From: Salinibacillus xinjiangensis
GTDB lineage: Bacteria; Bacillota; Bacilli; Bacillales; Alkalibacillaceae
Direction: 5' to 3'
Length of the DNA stretch: 64,000 nucleotides
NCBI RefSeq assembly: GCF_009649735.1
Contig: NZ_WJNH01000007.1
Location: forward strand, 222,302-286,301
The position numbers and the translations under genes were made by a program. Every line of letters starts with the position of its first letter. Positions within the stretch are counted from its first letter, which is position 1. The notes below the pieces were generated by a model that was not told the origin of the DNA, ran no database searches, and saw only the letters and a program-made list of their open reading frames with translations. Below are positions 51,318 to 60,854 of the stretch, piece after piece.

Positions 51318-54300
51318 GTTTATTTGGAATTCATGGTGGCGGAATAAGGAACGTTTTTTGTTGCTATTGGTCGGGGCCATCATTATTAGTGTTGGCTTAA
51401 GTTATTTAGTAGGTATTACACAAGCAAGTAATGGAACGATAGTTGACGAGCTGCAAAAACGGTGGAAATCATCCTATCACATCGTTGTTCGCCCTTCAGA
51501 TTCCCGTAGTGTGACGGAGGATAAGAATTTATTGGAACCGAACTATTTAAGTGGCTTGTCAGGGGGAATTTCGTTAGATCAGTACCAACAGATTAAAGCT
51601 ATGAACGATGTGGAGGTTGCAGCACCTATTGCGATGATGGGGTATCTGCAAAATTCCGTTTCTTTAAACAAAGTAAATTATACAGAGCCTGGTGTCTATC
51701 GTTTAAACATTAACGAATCAACAAACTCTGGGGCAAATACAATTGAGAATGAGAATGAAATCTATTTTTCGGTAGGATGGCAGCCTCCAGGGACGAATCA
51801 AGATTACGGAATCACACAATTTAACGGTAACTTAGATTACGGTACCAATGTGTTGCTAGCGGGGATTGATCCTAAATCAGAGGCCGCACTAGTAGGGATA
51901 GATAAGGCGATGATCGAAAGTGACTATCTATCCAATCAGGATGAGGTTGAGACAACGAATTCTGACGAAGTAAGTGCTACCGAAATTCCTGTGATTGTTA
52001 GTAATCAAGAATTTGTCGATGGCAAAATTTCATATACAATTGAAAAACTGAGTATTTCATCGTTTGCGGAGAATCCAAGTGAAGCCATGGAGAAGGTTAA
52101 AGACCAAGGTGGAAGAGAGTACCTTAATCAACAATCAGGTGAGCTCGTTGATGTATTTTCCTATACAACAAAGGAAGCTCACCAAAACATTGTAGAACAA
52201 ATCAGTGCAGGGTCAGGAACCATTCGTGATTTCTATTGGATGCCCTTTAAACCATCAGCTGTTAGCTATCGAGAGGTGACTAGCCCTTATCCCGATCGTT
52301 GGGCTTATAGCTATGAAGTAGATCCTTATGTAATTCCAGAGGATTCGCCGTTAGCTGTAGACTACTCTTATCGTCCTGTAACAATGTTTGGAGAGACTAG
52401 TCAAGAATGGCCTAGACTTGAGTTAGACTTTAAAGGTATTTTTGACCCAACTAAACTGGAAATCTCTAAAGATCCGCTAACAGAATTACCAATGGAAACC
52501 TATTTTCCTTCCAAAGCCGACTGGGTACTAGATTCCGAGAATCAACCTGTGAATCCACCTAAGGAAATGAAGCCGTTAAATAATCCCTATGGTTTTTTAA
52601 CGAAACCGCCATTGATGCTGACAACCATAGAGGCAGCAGCACAGGTACTTGGTGAAAAGCCGATCTCCTCCATTCGTTTGAAAGTGGAGGGGGTAGAGAA
52701 ATTAAATGAGGAAAGCGAGCAAATTTTACAGCGAGTTGCCGATCGAATTGAATCGGAAACAGGACTCATTACGGATATCACATTAGGTTCATCACCACAG
52801 CCAGCTCTTACCCATATCCCAGGTATAGGGGACCAAGAGACACTTGGCTGGATTGAACAGCCTTGGATTAAGCTTGGATCTTCTGTCACGATTTTTGAGG
52901 AATCGAAAGTGGGGATGTCAGGTGTTGTTGCTAGTGTAATTGTCGTGGCGATGGTGTACGTCTTTTCCTCAAATATTATGATGATGTATGCCCGGAAAAA
53001 AGAGTTTGCCGTGTTGCTATCATTCGGATGGCGTCCCAATCAATTAACCAAACTACTTTTTCTTGAGGCGCTTCTGATTGGACTTTTTGTCTCCATGATA
53101 AGTTGGCTTACGCTAGGTCTTGTTTATGCTTTTCATGATATTGAGACGTCGATCTTAAGAATCTTTTTAATTGGTGTATTTGGTGTTGCGATTTACGTTA
53201 TAGGCGCATTCATACCTGGTCTCTTGGTTAGAAACATATCCCCATATGAAACGATGAAAACAGGAGAGATGACTGCCGCCAAAAAATTCTTTAAAACTAA
53301 CTCTGTGACGGCGATGAGCTTGAATCATATGCTTGCGAAGTGGAAAAGGAGTCTGCTTTCGATAGTTGCTATTGCTCTTCCGGCTAGTCTACTAATCTTT
53401 TTCTTATTCATTACCTTTCGATTGCGTGGGATTATGTACACGACTTGGCTCGGGGAGTATGTGGCGATGGAAGTGGGAACGATGCACTACATTGCGATGG
53501 GTGTTGCGATCGCAATCGCGGTTTTGACAACGGCAGAAATCATATGGCAAAACGTTTCAGAACGCCAACAAGAACTTGCCGTCTTAAAGGCATTAGGATG
53601 GCAGAATAAAACGGTACGTAGACTTGTTTTAATGGAAGGGGCCCTGAGTGGACTGCTAGGTGGTATGATTGGCGTTTGTTTATCCTTTATCATCATTTCG
53701 GGTATGTATGGCCAAATCCCAAATGATCAGCTCCTATTCTTTATATCTACCATTATAATACCTGTTGTGATGGGGATGATTGGTGCCATTTTACCAGCTG
53801 AAAAAGCTGTGAATATCCAGCCATATCAAGGGATGCAGGGCTTGTTCACGAACGATGAGAAGAAGGAAAAACAATTTAAGCTTTCCTTAGGAGGGCTGGC
53901 TGGCTTATTATTTGCTGGCTGTGTCACTATGCTTACGTTTGCTATACCTGAAGTGAATAATTCCTTGCAGGAAAATGTAGCTGAAAGTGATAAAACTGTT
54001 GCAACTCAGGGAGAGGTTCGCCAGCAAGTGGATGCTCCAGCAGCCGATCCAGAGGAAGATCAAGCGGAATCGAATACAGGCGGTGGGAATCCTAGTGGAA
54101 AAGATGTCATTACGGAGGACCAGACGTCAACGTTTCAGCTAGGGCAATACGTATGGGAAGATGAAAATGGTCGGAATCTTTATTTTGGTAAACCAATCGA
54201 TACACCTGATTCTGTGGATACAGAGAGTATTGGTGATGATATGACCATAATCACAATTCCTATTACCTTTGAGAATAATTATATAAATGGCAAAAGTGTA

Positions 54301-54534
54301 AATCCAGTTGCCTTTAAATTAGTTTCACCTACAGGGGAGGAAAGCGCACCCTACCATACGGAAACAATTGAAAATGACGGTTATCAATCAGGAATTGTTC
54401 GTGGTGGTGGAAAGGTGACTTTCGCCAATACCTATGTATTTCCAAAAAATGAAGATGGATGGCACATAAAATTTAAGGATTGGGACTTTGGAGATACGTT
54501 TGACTGGTATTATATCCTCGAATTTGATTCTTAA
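51310..54534 (+). CDS. FtsX/MacB-type ABC permease with extra C-terminal extracellular domain
   Basis: 1074 residues from an ATG at 51310 with CGGAG upstream. Helix 1 (FLLLLVGAIIISVGLSYL) is followed by an outer domain of about 500 residues, a first FtsX unit (VVASVIVVAMVYVFSSNIMM, YARKKEFAVLLSFGWRPNQL), a second FtsX unit (ERQQELAVLKALGWQNKTVR), and then an additional helix (LAGLLFAGCVTMLTFAI near 872-888). A C-terminal outer domain of about 180 residues has a Gly/Glu linker and a beta-rich TIITIPITFENNYINGKSVN core that looks like DUF4352. FtsX permeases usually end at the last helix, so the tail is unusual. Confidence 0.88.
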   Translation: MFRFIWNSWWRNKERFLLLLVGAIIISVGLSYLVGITQASNGTIVDELQKRWKSSYHIVVRPSDSRSVTEDKNLLEPNYLSGLSGGISLDQYQQIKAMNDVEVAAPIAMMGYLQNSVSLNKVNYTEPGVYRLNINESTNSGANTIENENEIYFSVGWQPPGTNQDYGITQFNGNLDYGTNVLLAGIDPKSEAALVGIDKAMIESDYLSNQDEVETTNSDEVSATEIPVIVSNQEFVDGKISYTIEKLSISSFAENPSEAMEKVKDQGGREYLNQQSGELVDVFSYTTKEAHQNIVEQISAGSGTIRDFYWMPFKPSAVSYREVTSPYPDRWAYSYEVDPYVIPEDSPLAVDYSYRPVTMFGETSQEWPRLELDFKGIFDPTKLEISKDPLTELPMETYFPSKADWVLDSENQPVNPPKEMKPLNNPYGFLTKPPLMLTTIEAAAQVLGEKPISSIRLKVEGVEKLNEESEQILQRVADRIESETGLITDITLGSSPQPALTHIPGIGDQETLGWIEQPWIKLGSSVTIFEESKVGMSGVVASVIVVAMVYVFSSNIMMMYARKKEFAVLLSFGWRPNQLTKLLFLEALLIGLFVSMISWLTLGLVYAFHDIETSILRIFLIGVFGVAIYVIGAFIPGLLVRNISPYETMKTGEMTAAKKFFKTNSVTAMSLNHMLAKWKRSLLSIVAIALPASLLIFFLFITFRLRGIMYTTWLGEYVAMEVGTMHYIAMGVAIAIAVLTTAEIIWQNVSERQQELAVLKALGWQNKTVRRLVLMEGALSGLLGGMIGVCLSFIIISGMYGQIPNDQLLFFISTIIIPVVMGMIGAILPAEKAVNIQPYQGMQGLFTNDEKKEKQFKLSLGGLAGLLFAGCVTMLTFAIPEVNNSLQENVAESDKTVATQGEVRQQVDAPAADPEEDQAESNTGGGNPSGKDVITEDQTSTFQLGQYVWEDENGRNLYFGKPIDTPDSVDTESIGDDMTIITIPITFENNYINGKSVNPVAFKLVSPTGEESAPYHTETIENDGYQSGIVRGGGKVTFANTYVFPKNEDGWHIKFKDWDFGDTFDWYYILEFDS

Positions 54535-54549
54535 GTCGAATTCCCTAAA

Positions 54550-54591
54550 CTACCCTGTTTGGCTAAGCATGCCAAATAGGGTAGATTTTTT
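54550..54591 (+). terminator. Intrinsic terminator of the MacB-type operon
   Basis: CTACCCTGTTTGGC / GCCAAATAGGGTAG stem with a 7-nt loop followed by ATTTTTT. Confidence 0.9.
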
Positions 54592-54665
54592 CTTGAAAGT
54601 GTGTAAGGTTTTGAGTAACTTTTTCGTTTATTAGTGTGTGAGTAGGTAGAAGGGAGGTTCTACTG

Positions 54666-55391
54666 TTGGATACGGCTATAAATCTTAACCACTCTTATTT
54701 TGAACAGAAAATTCATCCATATGACCATACGATTCGAAAGTATTGTACATCTTTTACTTCAAATCCGTGGGAGGCAGAGGATTTGTTGCAGGATAGTTTA
54801 TTAAAAATTTATCTTGCCCTAAAAGAGCAGCCTGATCGGAAATTAACCAAAAAGTATTTATATCAAATTATAAAAAATACATGGATTGATACAAAACGAA
54901 AAAAACAAGTGTCGTTGGTAGAGGGGGAGTTTGAGATAGAGCAGGTACCAGGCAATGATGAAGACTACGGTGTCAGAGAAATTTTAGAAGTGTTAGCTGA
55001 CTTTCTGACGATAAAACAATTTGTTATTCTCCTGCTATCAGAAGTTTTTCGTTTTACTGCGAAAGAGACAGCAGAACTCATTCATGAATCGGAATCTACT
55101 ATTTACTCCACCTTGCATCGTGGTAAAACGAAATTAAAAAGGTATATGTATTTACAGTCTAAAGAAATCATTCAACACAACAAGCGGCAAGTCCAAACAG
55201 AGAATGTGGATACGGCTGTATTTGAGCGATTTTTAGAAGGGTTTCGACTTAAAAATCCTAAACTCATTTATGAGACTTATCTCAGAATGAATAAAATGGG
55301 GGTTCAAATTGGTGACATGAAAAAACAGGGCAAACAACTTTGCTTTACCATAAAAGACCCAGATGGGAATGTTTTCATGATTTGTTCTTAA
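54666..55391 (+). CDS. Sigma-70-like (ECF-type) factor with VOC-like C-terminal extension
   Basis: 241 residues from a TTG with GGGAGG upstream. Region 2: CTSFTSNPWEAEDLLQDSLL, KYLYQIIKNTWIDTKRKK. Region 4: FLTIKQFVILLLSEVFRFTA, KETAELIHESESTIYSTLHR. After residue 175 comes an extension of about 65 residues ending KDPDGNVFMICS. Its last 40 residues line up with the C-terminal half of the VOC protein encoded next (both have IYxxxL, GxxxGD, DPDGNxFxxI). No anti-sigma gene is present; the extension may replace it as a sensor. The role is inferred. Confidence 0.8.
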   Translation: MDTAINLNHSYFEQKIHPYDHTIRKYCTSFTSNPWEAEDLLQDSLLKIYLALKEQPDRKLTKKYLYQIIKNTWIDTKRKKQVSLVEGEFEIEQVPGNDEDYGVREILEVLADFLTIKQFVILLLSEVFRFTAKETAELIHESESTIYSTLHRGKTKLKRYMYLQSKEIIQHNKRQVQTENVDTAVFERFLEGFRLKNPKLIYETYLRMNKMGVQIGDMKKQGKQLCFTIKDPDGNVFMICS

Positions 55392-55413
55392 GAAAAAAAG
55401 AGGGGGAAGGATA

Positions 55414-55788
55414 ATGAAAAATCTACTCACAGGAATTGGAGTATTTATTCCGGTGTCAAACTTAAAACAATCGACTAAGTGGTATGAAAACATGCTAGGA
55501 TTTAAATTGGTTTATTCCGATGTACCTTCAGCCAATACCCTAGCATTAGCAGACGGGACGATAACGTTTTGTTTAGTTAAAACGGATGAAAAAATCGAGC
55601 AACCAAGATTCCCTACGAATCAATATGGTGTGGATCACTATTTTAATTTTCATACAAAAAAGGTCGATGAAATCTATCAACAATTATTGGACAAAGGAGC
55701 AAACGTAGGTGACATACATGAAGTTGATGGAATGAGGGGCTTTGAACTATACGACCCAGATGGTAACCGATTTAGCGTAATTCAATAA
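55414..55788 (+). CDS. VOC-family protein
   Basis: 124 residues. GIGVFIPVSNLKQSTKWYEN near 6-25 and DHYFNFHTKKVDEIYQQLLD near 76-95 are the two VOC half-repeats, ending YDPDGNRFSVIQ. The metal-binding His/Glu residues of glyoxalases are only partly kept, so it may be a binding protein. 22 nt after the sigma gene with AGGGGGAAGG upstream; same operon. Confidence 0.87.
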   Translation: MKNLLTGIGVFIPVSNLKQSTKWYENMLGFKLVYSDVPSANTLALADGTITFCLVKTDEKIEQPRFPTNQYGVDHYFNFHTKKVDEIYQQLLDKGANVGDIHEVDGMRGFELYDPDGNRFSVIQ

Positions 55789-55802
55789 AGGGGGAGATAA
55801 GT

Positions 55803-56267
55803 ATGATTAATCAAAGAGTTGTTGAATTGAATCAACTTCAAGTGATTGGTATGTCCTGCGATACAACAATGGATGAAAAGGATACGAAAGTACCAAGGTT
55901 AGTCAATGAGTTTCACTCTGAATATATTCATGAGGTCAGGAATAGAATTAACGCACCAAAGTCGTTTGGTATTTTTATAGATCCACCAAACTGGGATCCA
56001 GAAACCGAGGCATTTACTTGGATTGCTGGTGTAGAAGTAACTGATTTAGAACAGATACCAAAGGGGATGGTGGGAAAAACGATTCCAGCCCATAAATATG
56101 TTGTTTTGGATTACCATCCTCAAACTGATGATATCAATCCGTATCAATTTATCCATAACTGGTTAAAAGATGCTGGATATGAGCAAACGGGTAATTTTGG
56201 TTTTTCCGTGTACCATCCTTATACTGGTGAAGATACAGCATACTCTCTTCATATTCCCATTAAGTAA
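55803..56267 (+). CDS. GyrI-like small-molecule-binding protein
   Basis: 154 residues. The AraC effector-binding (GyrI-like) fold: VVELNQLQVIGMSCDTTM at the start, FGIFIDPPNWDPETEAFTWI near 58-77, VTDLEQIPKGMVGKTIPAHK, and a final AYSLHIPIK. Such proteins bind small planar molecules. It is third in the sigma-VOC operon, which suggests a module for sensing and responding to a small compound. Confidence 0.85.
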   Translation: MINQRVVELNQLQVIGMSCDTTMDEKDTKVPRLVNEFHSEYIHEVRNRINAPKSFGIFIDPPNWDPETEAFTWIAGVEVTDLEQIPKGMVGKTIPAHKYVVLDYHPQTDDINPYQFIHNWLKDAGYEQTGNFGFSVYHPYTGEDTAYSLHIPIK

Positions 56268-56484
56268 CAATCGGGTAGAATTCTACCTATCTAAAAGACT
56301 ATATTTTTGCAATTGGCATTCGGGATATGTTTCTCCATTATTTCGGTTTGAAAGGGATTTGTGGTGAGTTCTATTACATTGCATCATTATAAAACAAATT
56401 TTACCTAATTTTCTATATTCTTTCATGATATAATAATTTTAATCAATTATTTTTTGAAATTTCTAACGGGTCGAGGTGATAGTA

Positions 56485-57504
56485 TTGAGTAATCGTGTAA
56501 ACGAAGCGCTAAATGCTGTAATAGAAAAAGAAAACTTTTCTGGAGCAGTTTACATAAAAGGTGGCGATAACGTAATGTATCAGGAATCAACAGGTTTTGC
56601 GAACCGTTCTGATGAAAGACCGAATGAGATTGATACACGTTTTGGAATTGCCTCAGGCTGTAAGTTATTTACGGCAATTGCGGTTTGTCAGCTTGCTGAG
56701 CAGGGGCATTTTACCTTTGATTCATATCTGAAGGACACTTTAGACATTGAGTTTCCTTACTTCAGTGAAGATGTGACGATCCACCAGCTTTTATGTCATA
56801 GCTCTGGGATACCAGATTATTTTGATGAAGAAGTTATGGATGATTTTGAGGATTTATGGAAACAAAATCCGATGTATCATATTCGAAGTTTACGAGATTT
56901 TCTTCCTTTAATCCAAAATGAAAAGATGAAGTTTCAACCAGGAGAGAAATTTGCCTATAACAACTCAGGGTATATCGTATTAGGGTTAATTGTTGAACAA
57001 TTTGCTGATATGCAGTTTGATGCGTATGTTCATAAATATATTTTTGAGCCAAGTGGGATGGAGGAATCGGGTTATTTTTCAATGGATCGACTTCCGAAAA
57101 ATACGGCTTACGGATATATCGATGAAGAGGACGGTACATGGAGAACCAATGTCTATTCACTACCTGCTAAAGGAGGATCTGATGGAGGTGCCTATACGAC
57201 AGCACCCGATATGGTTAAGCTGTGGGAAGCCCTGGCAAGTAACAAGCTATTATCGAAAAAATATACAGAGATTCTGCTAACTCCACACATCCATGTTAAA
57301 GAAGGAGTCGATTATGGTTATGGCGTTTGGATTAACAGTAAGGACAACTCAATTTTCAAGTATCATGTGATGGGATATGACCCAGGTGTAAGTTTCCATT
57401 CGGCTTATTATCCGAAGTTGGATATTACGATGGCGATTCCTTCTAATAAAGGTTCAGGGGCATTCCAAGTGATGAAGTCGCTGGAAAATGAATTAGGAAT
57501 TTAA
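56485..57504 (+). CDS. Serine hydrolase of the beta-lactamase/PBP4* family
   Basis: 339 residues from a TTG at 56485, 5 nt after AGGTGA; a GTG three codons upstream is less well placed. SxxK motif is SGCK in GIASGCKLFTAIAVCQLAEQ near 52-71, the YxN motif is YNN in FAYNNSGYIVLG, and the third motif is HVMGYDPGVSFHS. No signal peptide, so it is cytosolic. Probably an esterase or peptidase and not a resistance enzyme. Confidence 0.9.
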   Translation: MSNRVNEALNAVIEKENFSGAVYIKGGDNVMYQESTGFANRSDERPNEIDTRFGIASGCKLFTAIAVCQLAEQGHFTFDSYLKDTLDIEFPYFSEDVTIHQLLCHSSGIPDYFDEEVMDDFEDLWKQNPMYHIRSLRDFLPLIQNEKMKFQPGEKFAYNNSGYIVLGLIVEQFADMQFDAYVHKYIFEPSGMEESGYFSMDRLPKNTAYGYIDEEDGTWRTNVYSLPAKGGSDGGAYTTAPDMVKLWEALASNKLLSKKYTEILLTPHIHVKEGVDYGYGVWINSKDNSIFKYHVMGYDPGVSFHSAYYPKLDITMAIPSNKGSGAFQVMKSLENELGI

Positions 57505-57522
57505 GGGTGAGGTGTGTGAAAA

Positions 57523-58005
57523 ATGGACGTAATCACTAGACAATATGAGTGGGTTCAACAAACAAGGGAGATTCTCTTTCAATACTGTGAGAATATGACG
57601 TTAGAGGATTATACGAAGGAAGTGGATGTTTTCGGTGGTGCGGCCATACGTGATCTCCATGCCCATGTGGCTGGCTGCTATCAACACTGGCTTGGGAACA
57701 TTGCACTGAAAAAAAGCCTTCATAAAGTCGAATTGGACTCGATGAAGGATGTTGCGGAAATGCGTCAACTATTTAAAGAAACAGACAAACTAGTTTACGA
57801 GTTTCTTAATAACTATGAAGGACGTTGGGATCACGAGATTTCTAGGGAAGTTTCCTGGCAGGAGGAGCCTGTTGAATATACAACTTTGTGGTTAATAACT
57901 CATACCATCACACATGAGTTTCATCACAAAGGTCAAATCGTTAAGTTAGGGCGATCCTTAGGCTATCATCCACCTGATACCGATTTGTTAGAGCCTGGGG
58001 GCTAG
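57523..58005 (+). CDS. DinB-family protein
   Basis: 160 residues. Metal-binding histidines lie in DLHAHVAGCYQHW near 44-56 and HTITHEFHHKGQIVKLGRSL near 129-148 (HHxGQ motif). It is distinct from the DinB protein at 7837. GAGGTG upstream, 18 nt after the serine hydrolase. Confidence 0.9.
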   Translation: MDVITRQYEWVQQTREILFQYCENMTLEDYTKEVDVFGGAAIRDLHAHVAGCYQHWLGNIALKKSLHKVELDSMKDVAEMRQLFKETDKLVYEFLNNYEGRWDHEISREVSWQEEPVEYTTLWLITHTITHEFHHKGQIVKLGRSLGYHPPDTDLLEPGG

Positions 58006-58011
58006 ATTGTC

Positions 58012-58524
58012 ATGACAAAACCAATTGTGAATCTTGAAAAATATAACCCTGACTGGCCGAAGCAGTATGAGTATGAGAAAAAGAGAATACTGGATGCTGT
58101 AGGTGATAATGTTCTTGGGATTGAGCATATTGGGAGTACTTCAATCAATGGGTTAGAGGCGAAACCTATTATCGATATTTTGTTAGGTGTACATAAGTTA
58201 GATGAAGTGCCAAGATTAATTCGCCCGTTAAGTGAAGTGAACTATGAGTATGTTCCAAAACTTGAGCTGAAGGACAGAAGGTTTTTCAGGAAAGGTTTAT
58301 GGGGACAGGGAACTTGTCATTTACATATTGTTGAATATAACAGTAATGAATGGATGGATAAGTTACAGTTTCGTGATTATCTTAGGACACACCCAGAGGC
58401 CGCTGTAGAGTATGCTTCATTAAAAAAGGAGCTTGCCACGAAATATAAGTATGATCGACCGACATATACGCAGAAGAAAGAACCCTTTATTCATAGGATT
58501 TTACAAAAAACAAAAAAAGAGTGA
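58012..58524 (+). CDS. GrpB-family (UPF0157) nucleotidyltransferase-like protein
   Basis: 170 residues. IVNLEKYNPDWPKQYEYEKK near 4-23, IEHIGSTSINGLEAKPIIDI near 41-60 and RKGLWGQGTCHLHIVEYNS are the GrpB pattern. The family has a Pol-beta-like fold; a role in CoA metabolism is suggested for some members. 6 nt after the DinB gene. Confidence 0.92.
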   Translation: MTKPIVNLEKYNPDWPKQYEYEKKRILDAVGDNVLGIEHIGSTSINGLEAKPIIDILLGVHKLDEVPRLIRPLSEVNYEYVPKLELKDRRFFRKGLWGQGTCHLHIVEYNSNEWMDKLQFRDYLRTHPEAAVEYASLKKELATKYKYDRPTYTQKKEPFIHRILQKTKKE

Positions 58525-58531
58525 GGAAAAC

Positions 58532-58930
58532 ATGGAAAAAATAGAATTTTGGGGTAGAGATGAACAGGATGAAAGATTGCTTGAGGAAGTTTTAGCAGGG
58601 TTAAAAACGGCTACATGTACACTGAAAGTTTGGTATGATGCTTTGCCTGAAGAGGAACAAAGTGAAGTTTTAGATGTGGTTGAGGTGTTTACGAAAAAAG
58701 GAGAACACCGGGGTACGATTAGAATGACGGATAAATATGAAATTGCCTGGGGCCACATAAAGGGAGATATTGGTGAGCGAATTGCGAAAGGAGAAAACTC
58801 AACACTTGAAGAATTCATCGAGGATCATATTTTTAGTTGGAAAAAACCACTAGAAAATGAAGGAATTCCTTTTAATGAAGAAACGGTCATTGTGGTCGAG
58901 CATTTTGAGCTAGTGTCAGTTGTGGAATAA
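58532..58930 (+). CDS. ASCH-domain protein
   Basis: 132 residues from an ATG at 58532 with GTGAGGA upstream; a longer frame is a shadow within grpB. The ASCH beta-barrel is visible: FWGRDEQDERLLEEVLAGLK, TATCTLKVWYDALPEE, and GTIRMTDKYEIAWGHIKGDI. It is thought to bind RNA or nucleosides. Last gene of a four-gene run, closed by a terminator. Confidence 0.88.
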   Translation: MEKIEFWGRDEQDERLLEEVLAGLKTATCTLKVWYDALPEEEQSEVLDVVEVFTKKGEHRGTIRMTDKYEIAWGHIKGDIGERIAKGENSTLEEFIEDHIFSWKKPLENEGIPFNEETVIVVEHFELVSVVE

Positions 58931-58937
58931 ATAAGAT

Positions 58938-58967
58938 AGGCGCCATCAACTAGGATGGCGCCTTTTA
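58938..58967. terminator. Bidirectional intrinsic terminator
   Basis: AGGCGCCATC / GATGGCGCCT stem with a 6-nt loop, T's on the plus side; it separates convergent transcripts. Confidence 0.85.
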
Positions 58968-58970
58968 TGC

Positions 58971-60488
58971 TTATGACTTCGGTACATTTTTCTTTTTTGG
59001 TTTCAAGAATAGCCCAAGTTCACGTTTCTCTCTGGTCAGCGATTTATACAGCGATATCATCATGAGGAGCATAATGATTGAGAATGGCAGGGCGGCAATG
59101 ATTAATGCGTTTTGCAGTCCTTGTAGCCCACCACTATATAAGAGAATTAACGCCACAGTTGATTGAGCAATTCCCCACGTAAATTTCACGTAATTGGGTG
59201 GTGTTAAGGAGCCATAGGTCGTTTGCATGCCAAGCACAAAGGTGGCCGAATCCGCTGACGTAATAAAGAACGTGCTGATGAGAATAATGGCGATGATCGA
59301 CAGTATCTCTGCACCTGGCATATGGTTAAACACGGCAAATAATACTTCCTCTGTAACAAACTGACTTAAATCAAAGCCAGCATTTTGTGTTTCAATCGCT
59401 GAAGTTCCGAATGTGGCAAACCATAGAAAGCTGACAAGCGCTGGCATGAGCAGAACCCCAATTAAGAATTCGCGAATGGTTCTTCCTCTTGATACACGGG
59501 CGATAAAGATCCCAACAAATGGAGACCAGGAAATCCACCATGCCCAGTAGAAAATGGTCCAATCGTTAATCCAAGCACGATGATCTTCATTCAATGGTGC
59601 AATACGAAAACTCATCTGTAAAATATTATGGATATATCCACCCACGGTATCGGTGAACATGTTTAAAATTAATATCGTTGGCCCAACAAAGAACATTAAG
59701 ACAAATAGGGCAACAGCTAAAATCATGTTGGTGTTACTTAAGTATTTAATTCCTTTGCCTAAACCACTCCAGGCCGAAATCATAAATAAAACGGTGACAA
59801 CGGCAACGATGATAAACTGAACAGTGAAGTTATTCGGGATTCCTAATAAATAGGTTAAACCACCGTTAATTTGAGCTGCTCCTAAACCTAAGGTGGTGGC
59901 TACACCAACAATTGTCGCAAACACGGCTAACACATCGACCACAATTCCTAATGGTCCTTCCATACTCTTACCGAAAATAGGCTTTAGGGTAGCGGAGATT
60001 AATCCAGGTTCACCTTTTCTAAACTTATAATAGGCTAATGCTAGGGCGACAATCGCATAAATACCCCAGGCATGAATCCCCCAGTGGAAAAACGCGTATC
60101 GCATGGCTTCCTTATTGGCTGCATTGGTGCCAGCTTCAGCTAGAGGTGGAGTTAAATAGTGGGATAGAGGCTCGGCTGCTCCCCAGAAAACAAGACCAAT
60201 CCCCATGCCTGCGCTAAAGAGCATGGCAAACCATGTTCCTTTGGAAAACTCAGGCTTTTCATCTTGTTTCCCTAGTTTGATTGCTCCAACCGGACTAAAA
60301 ATAAGAAATATACAAAAGATCGTAATGACGGTGACTAAGATCAAATAATACCAGCCAAATGTTGAAGAAATAAAGGCTTGAATATTGTTTGTTATGTTTT
60401 CGAAACTGTTTGGAGCTATGACGCCAAACAGAACAGCTACTAACACAATGGCAAGTGTAATCCAAAAAACATTCGATATTTGTTTCAC
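58971..60488 (-). CDS. BCCT-family glycine betaine/choline/carnitine transporter (OpuD-like)
   Basis: 505 residues, about 12 helices. The Trp-rich BCCT signature is present: [20 protein letters not shown] near 133-152 and [20 protein letters not shown] near 306-325. The N-terminus ([20 protein letters not shown]) is as in OpuD. It imports compatible solutes with sodium or protons in response to osmotic stress. Single gene; the regulator is not seen. Confidence 0.93.
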   Translation of the reverse strand: MKQISNVFWITLAIVLVAVLFGVIAPNSFENITNNIQAFISSTFGWYYLILVTVITIFCIFLIFSPVGAIKLGKQDEKPEFSKGTWFAMLFSAGMGIGLVFWGAAEPLSHYLTPPLAEAGTNAANKEAMRYAFFHWGIHAWGIYAIVALALAYYKFRKGEPGLISATLKPIFGKSMEGPLGIVVDVLAVFATIVGVATTLGLGAAQINGGLTYLLGIPNNFTVQFIIVAVVTVLFMISAWSGLGKGIKYLSNTNMILAVALFVLMFFVGPTILILNMFTDTVGGYIHNILQMSFRIAPLNEDHRAWINDWTIFYWAWWISWSPFVGIFIARVSRGRTIREFLIGVLLMPALVSFLWFATFGTSAIETQNAGFDLSQFVTEEVLFAVFNHMPGAEILSIIAIILISTFFITSADSATFVLGMQTTYGSLTPPNYVKFTWGIAQSTVALILLYSGGLQGLQNALIIAALPFSIIMLLMMISLYKSLTREKRELGLFLKPKKKNVPKS

Positions 60489-60790
60489 TAAAATTTCTCT
60501 CCCTTTTTATTGGTCATTACACCCACTGATGCAGTATATTCATGCTGTACTCTCATTATTAAAAGAATGGGTGCTTTGTATTTTCATCTGTCTACTATAT
60601 TTTGCCGCATTCCCTAGTTTCTGCCTATTCCCTATCATTCCTATTTGACGTTCTACTAGAAAAATAGGAAGGCACTCCTATTTTATGCTGACTCATAACA
60701 TAGATGGAACTTTATGTACTAGAGAGTGATTCTAAAAAAACAGTCCCAATAAAATAGATTACGAAAAGAGAGGTATTCTTGTCAAATATC
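60489..60790. other. Intergenic region between the BCCT gene and the REP palindrome
   Basis: No gene is seen. It should hold the promoter of the minus-strand BCCT gene. A hairpin at 60661-60684 (AAAATAGGA / TCCTATTTT, 6-nt loop) followed on the minus strand by TTCT could stop read-through from the gene at 60855. Confidence 0.5.
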
Positions 60791-60819
60791 TGGGTCAGGG
60801 GGACAGGTCCCTTGACCCA
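60791..60819. repeat. REP-like palindrome, copy 1
   Basis: 29 nt with arms TGGGTCA and TGACCCA and an inner GGGACAGGTCCC-like palindrome. It is identical to 63807-63835. It lies just beyond the terminator of the gene at 60855. The sequence class (GGGTCA..GGACAGGTCC..TGACCC) resembles REP elements mobilised by Y1 transposases in Firmicutes. Confidence 0.8.
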
Positions 60820-60825
60820 AAAAGA

Positions 60826-60849
60826 AAAGGCAGCGGGAAGCTACCTTTT
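60826..60849 (-). terminator. Intrinsic terminator of the LSm-like gene
   Basis: On the minus strand AAAAGGTAGC, 4-5 nt loop, GCTGCCTTTT, then CTTTTT. Confidence 0.78.
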
Positions 60850-60854
60850 GTACA

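Noticed and set aside
56272..56287. Short palindrome GGTAGAATTCTACC
   Set aside because: No T-run and no regulator nearby; it may be chance in the otherwise featureless gap 56268-56484.
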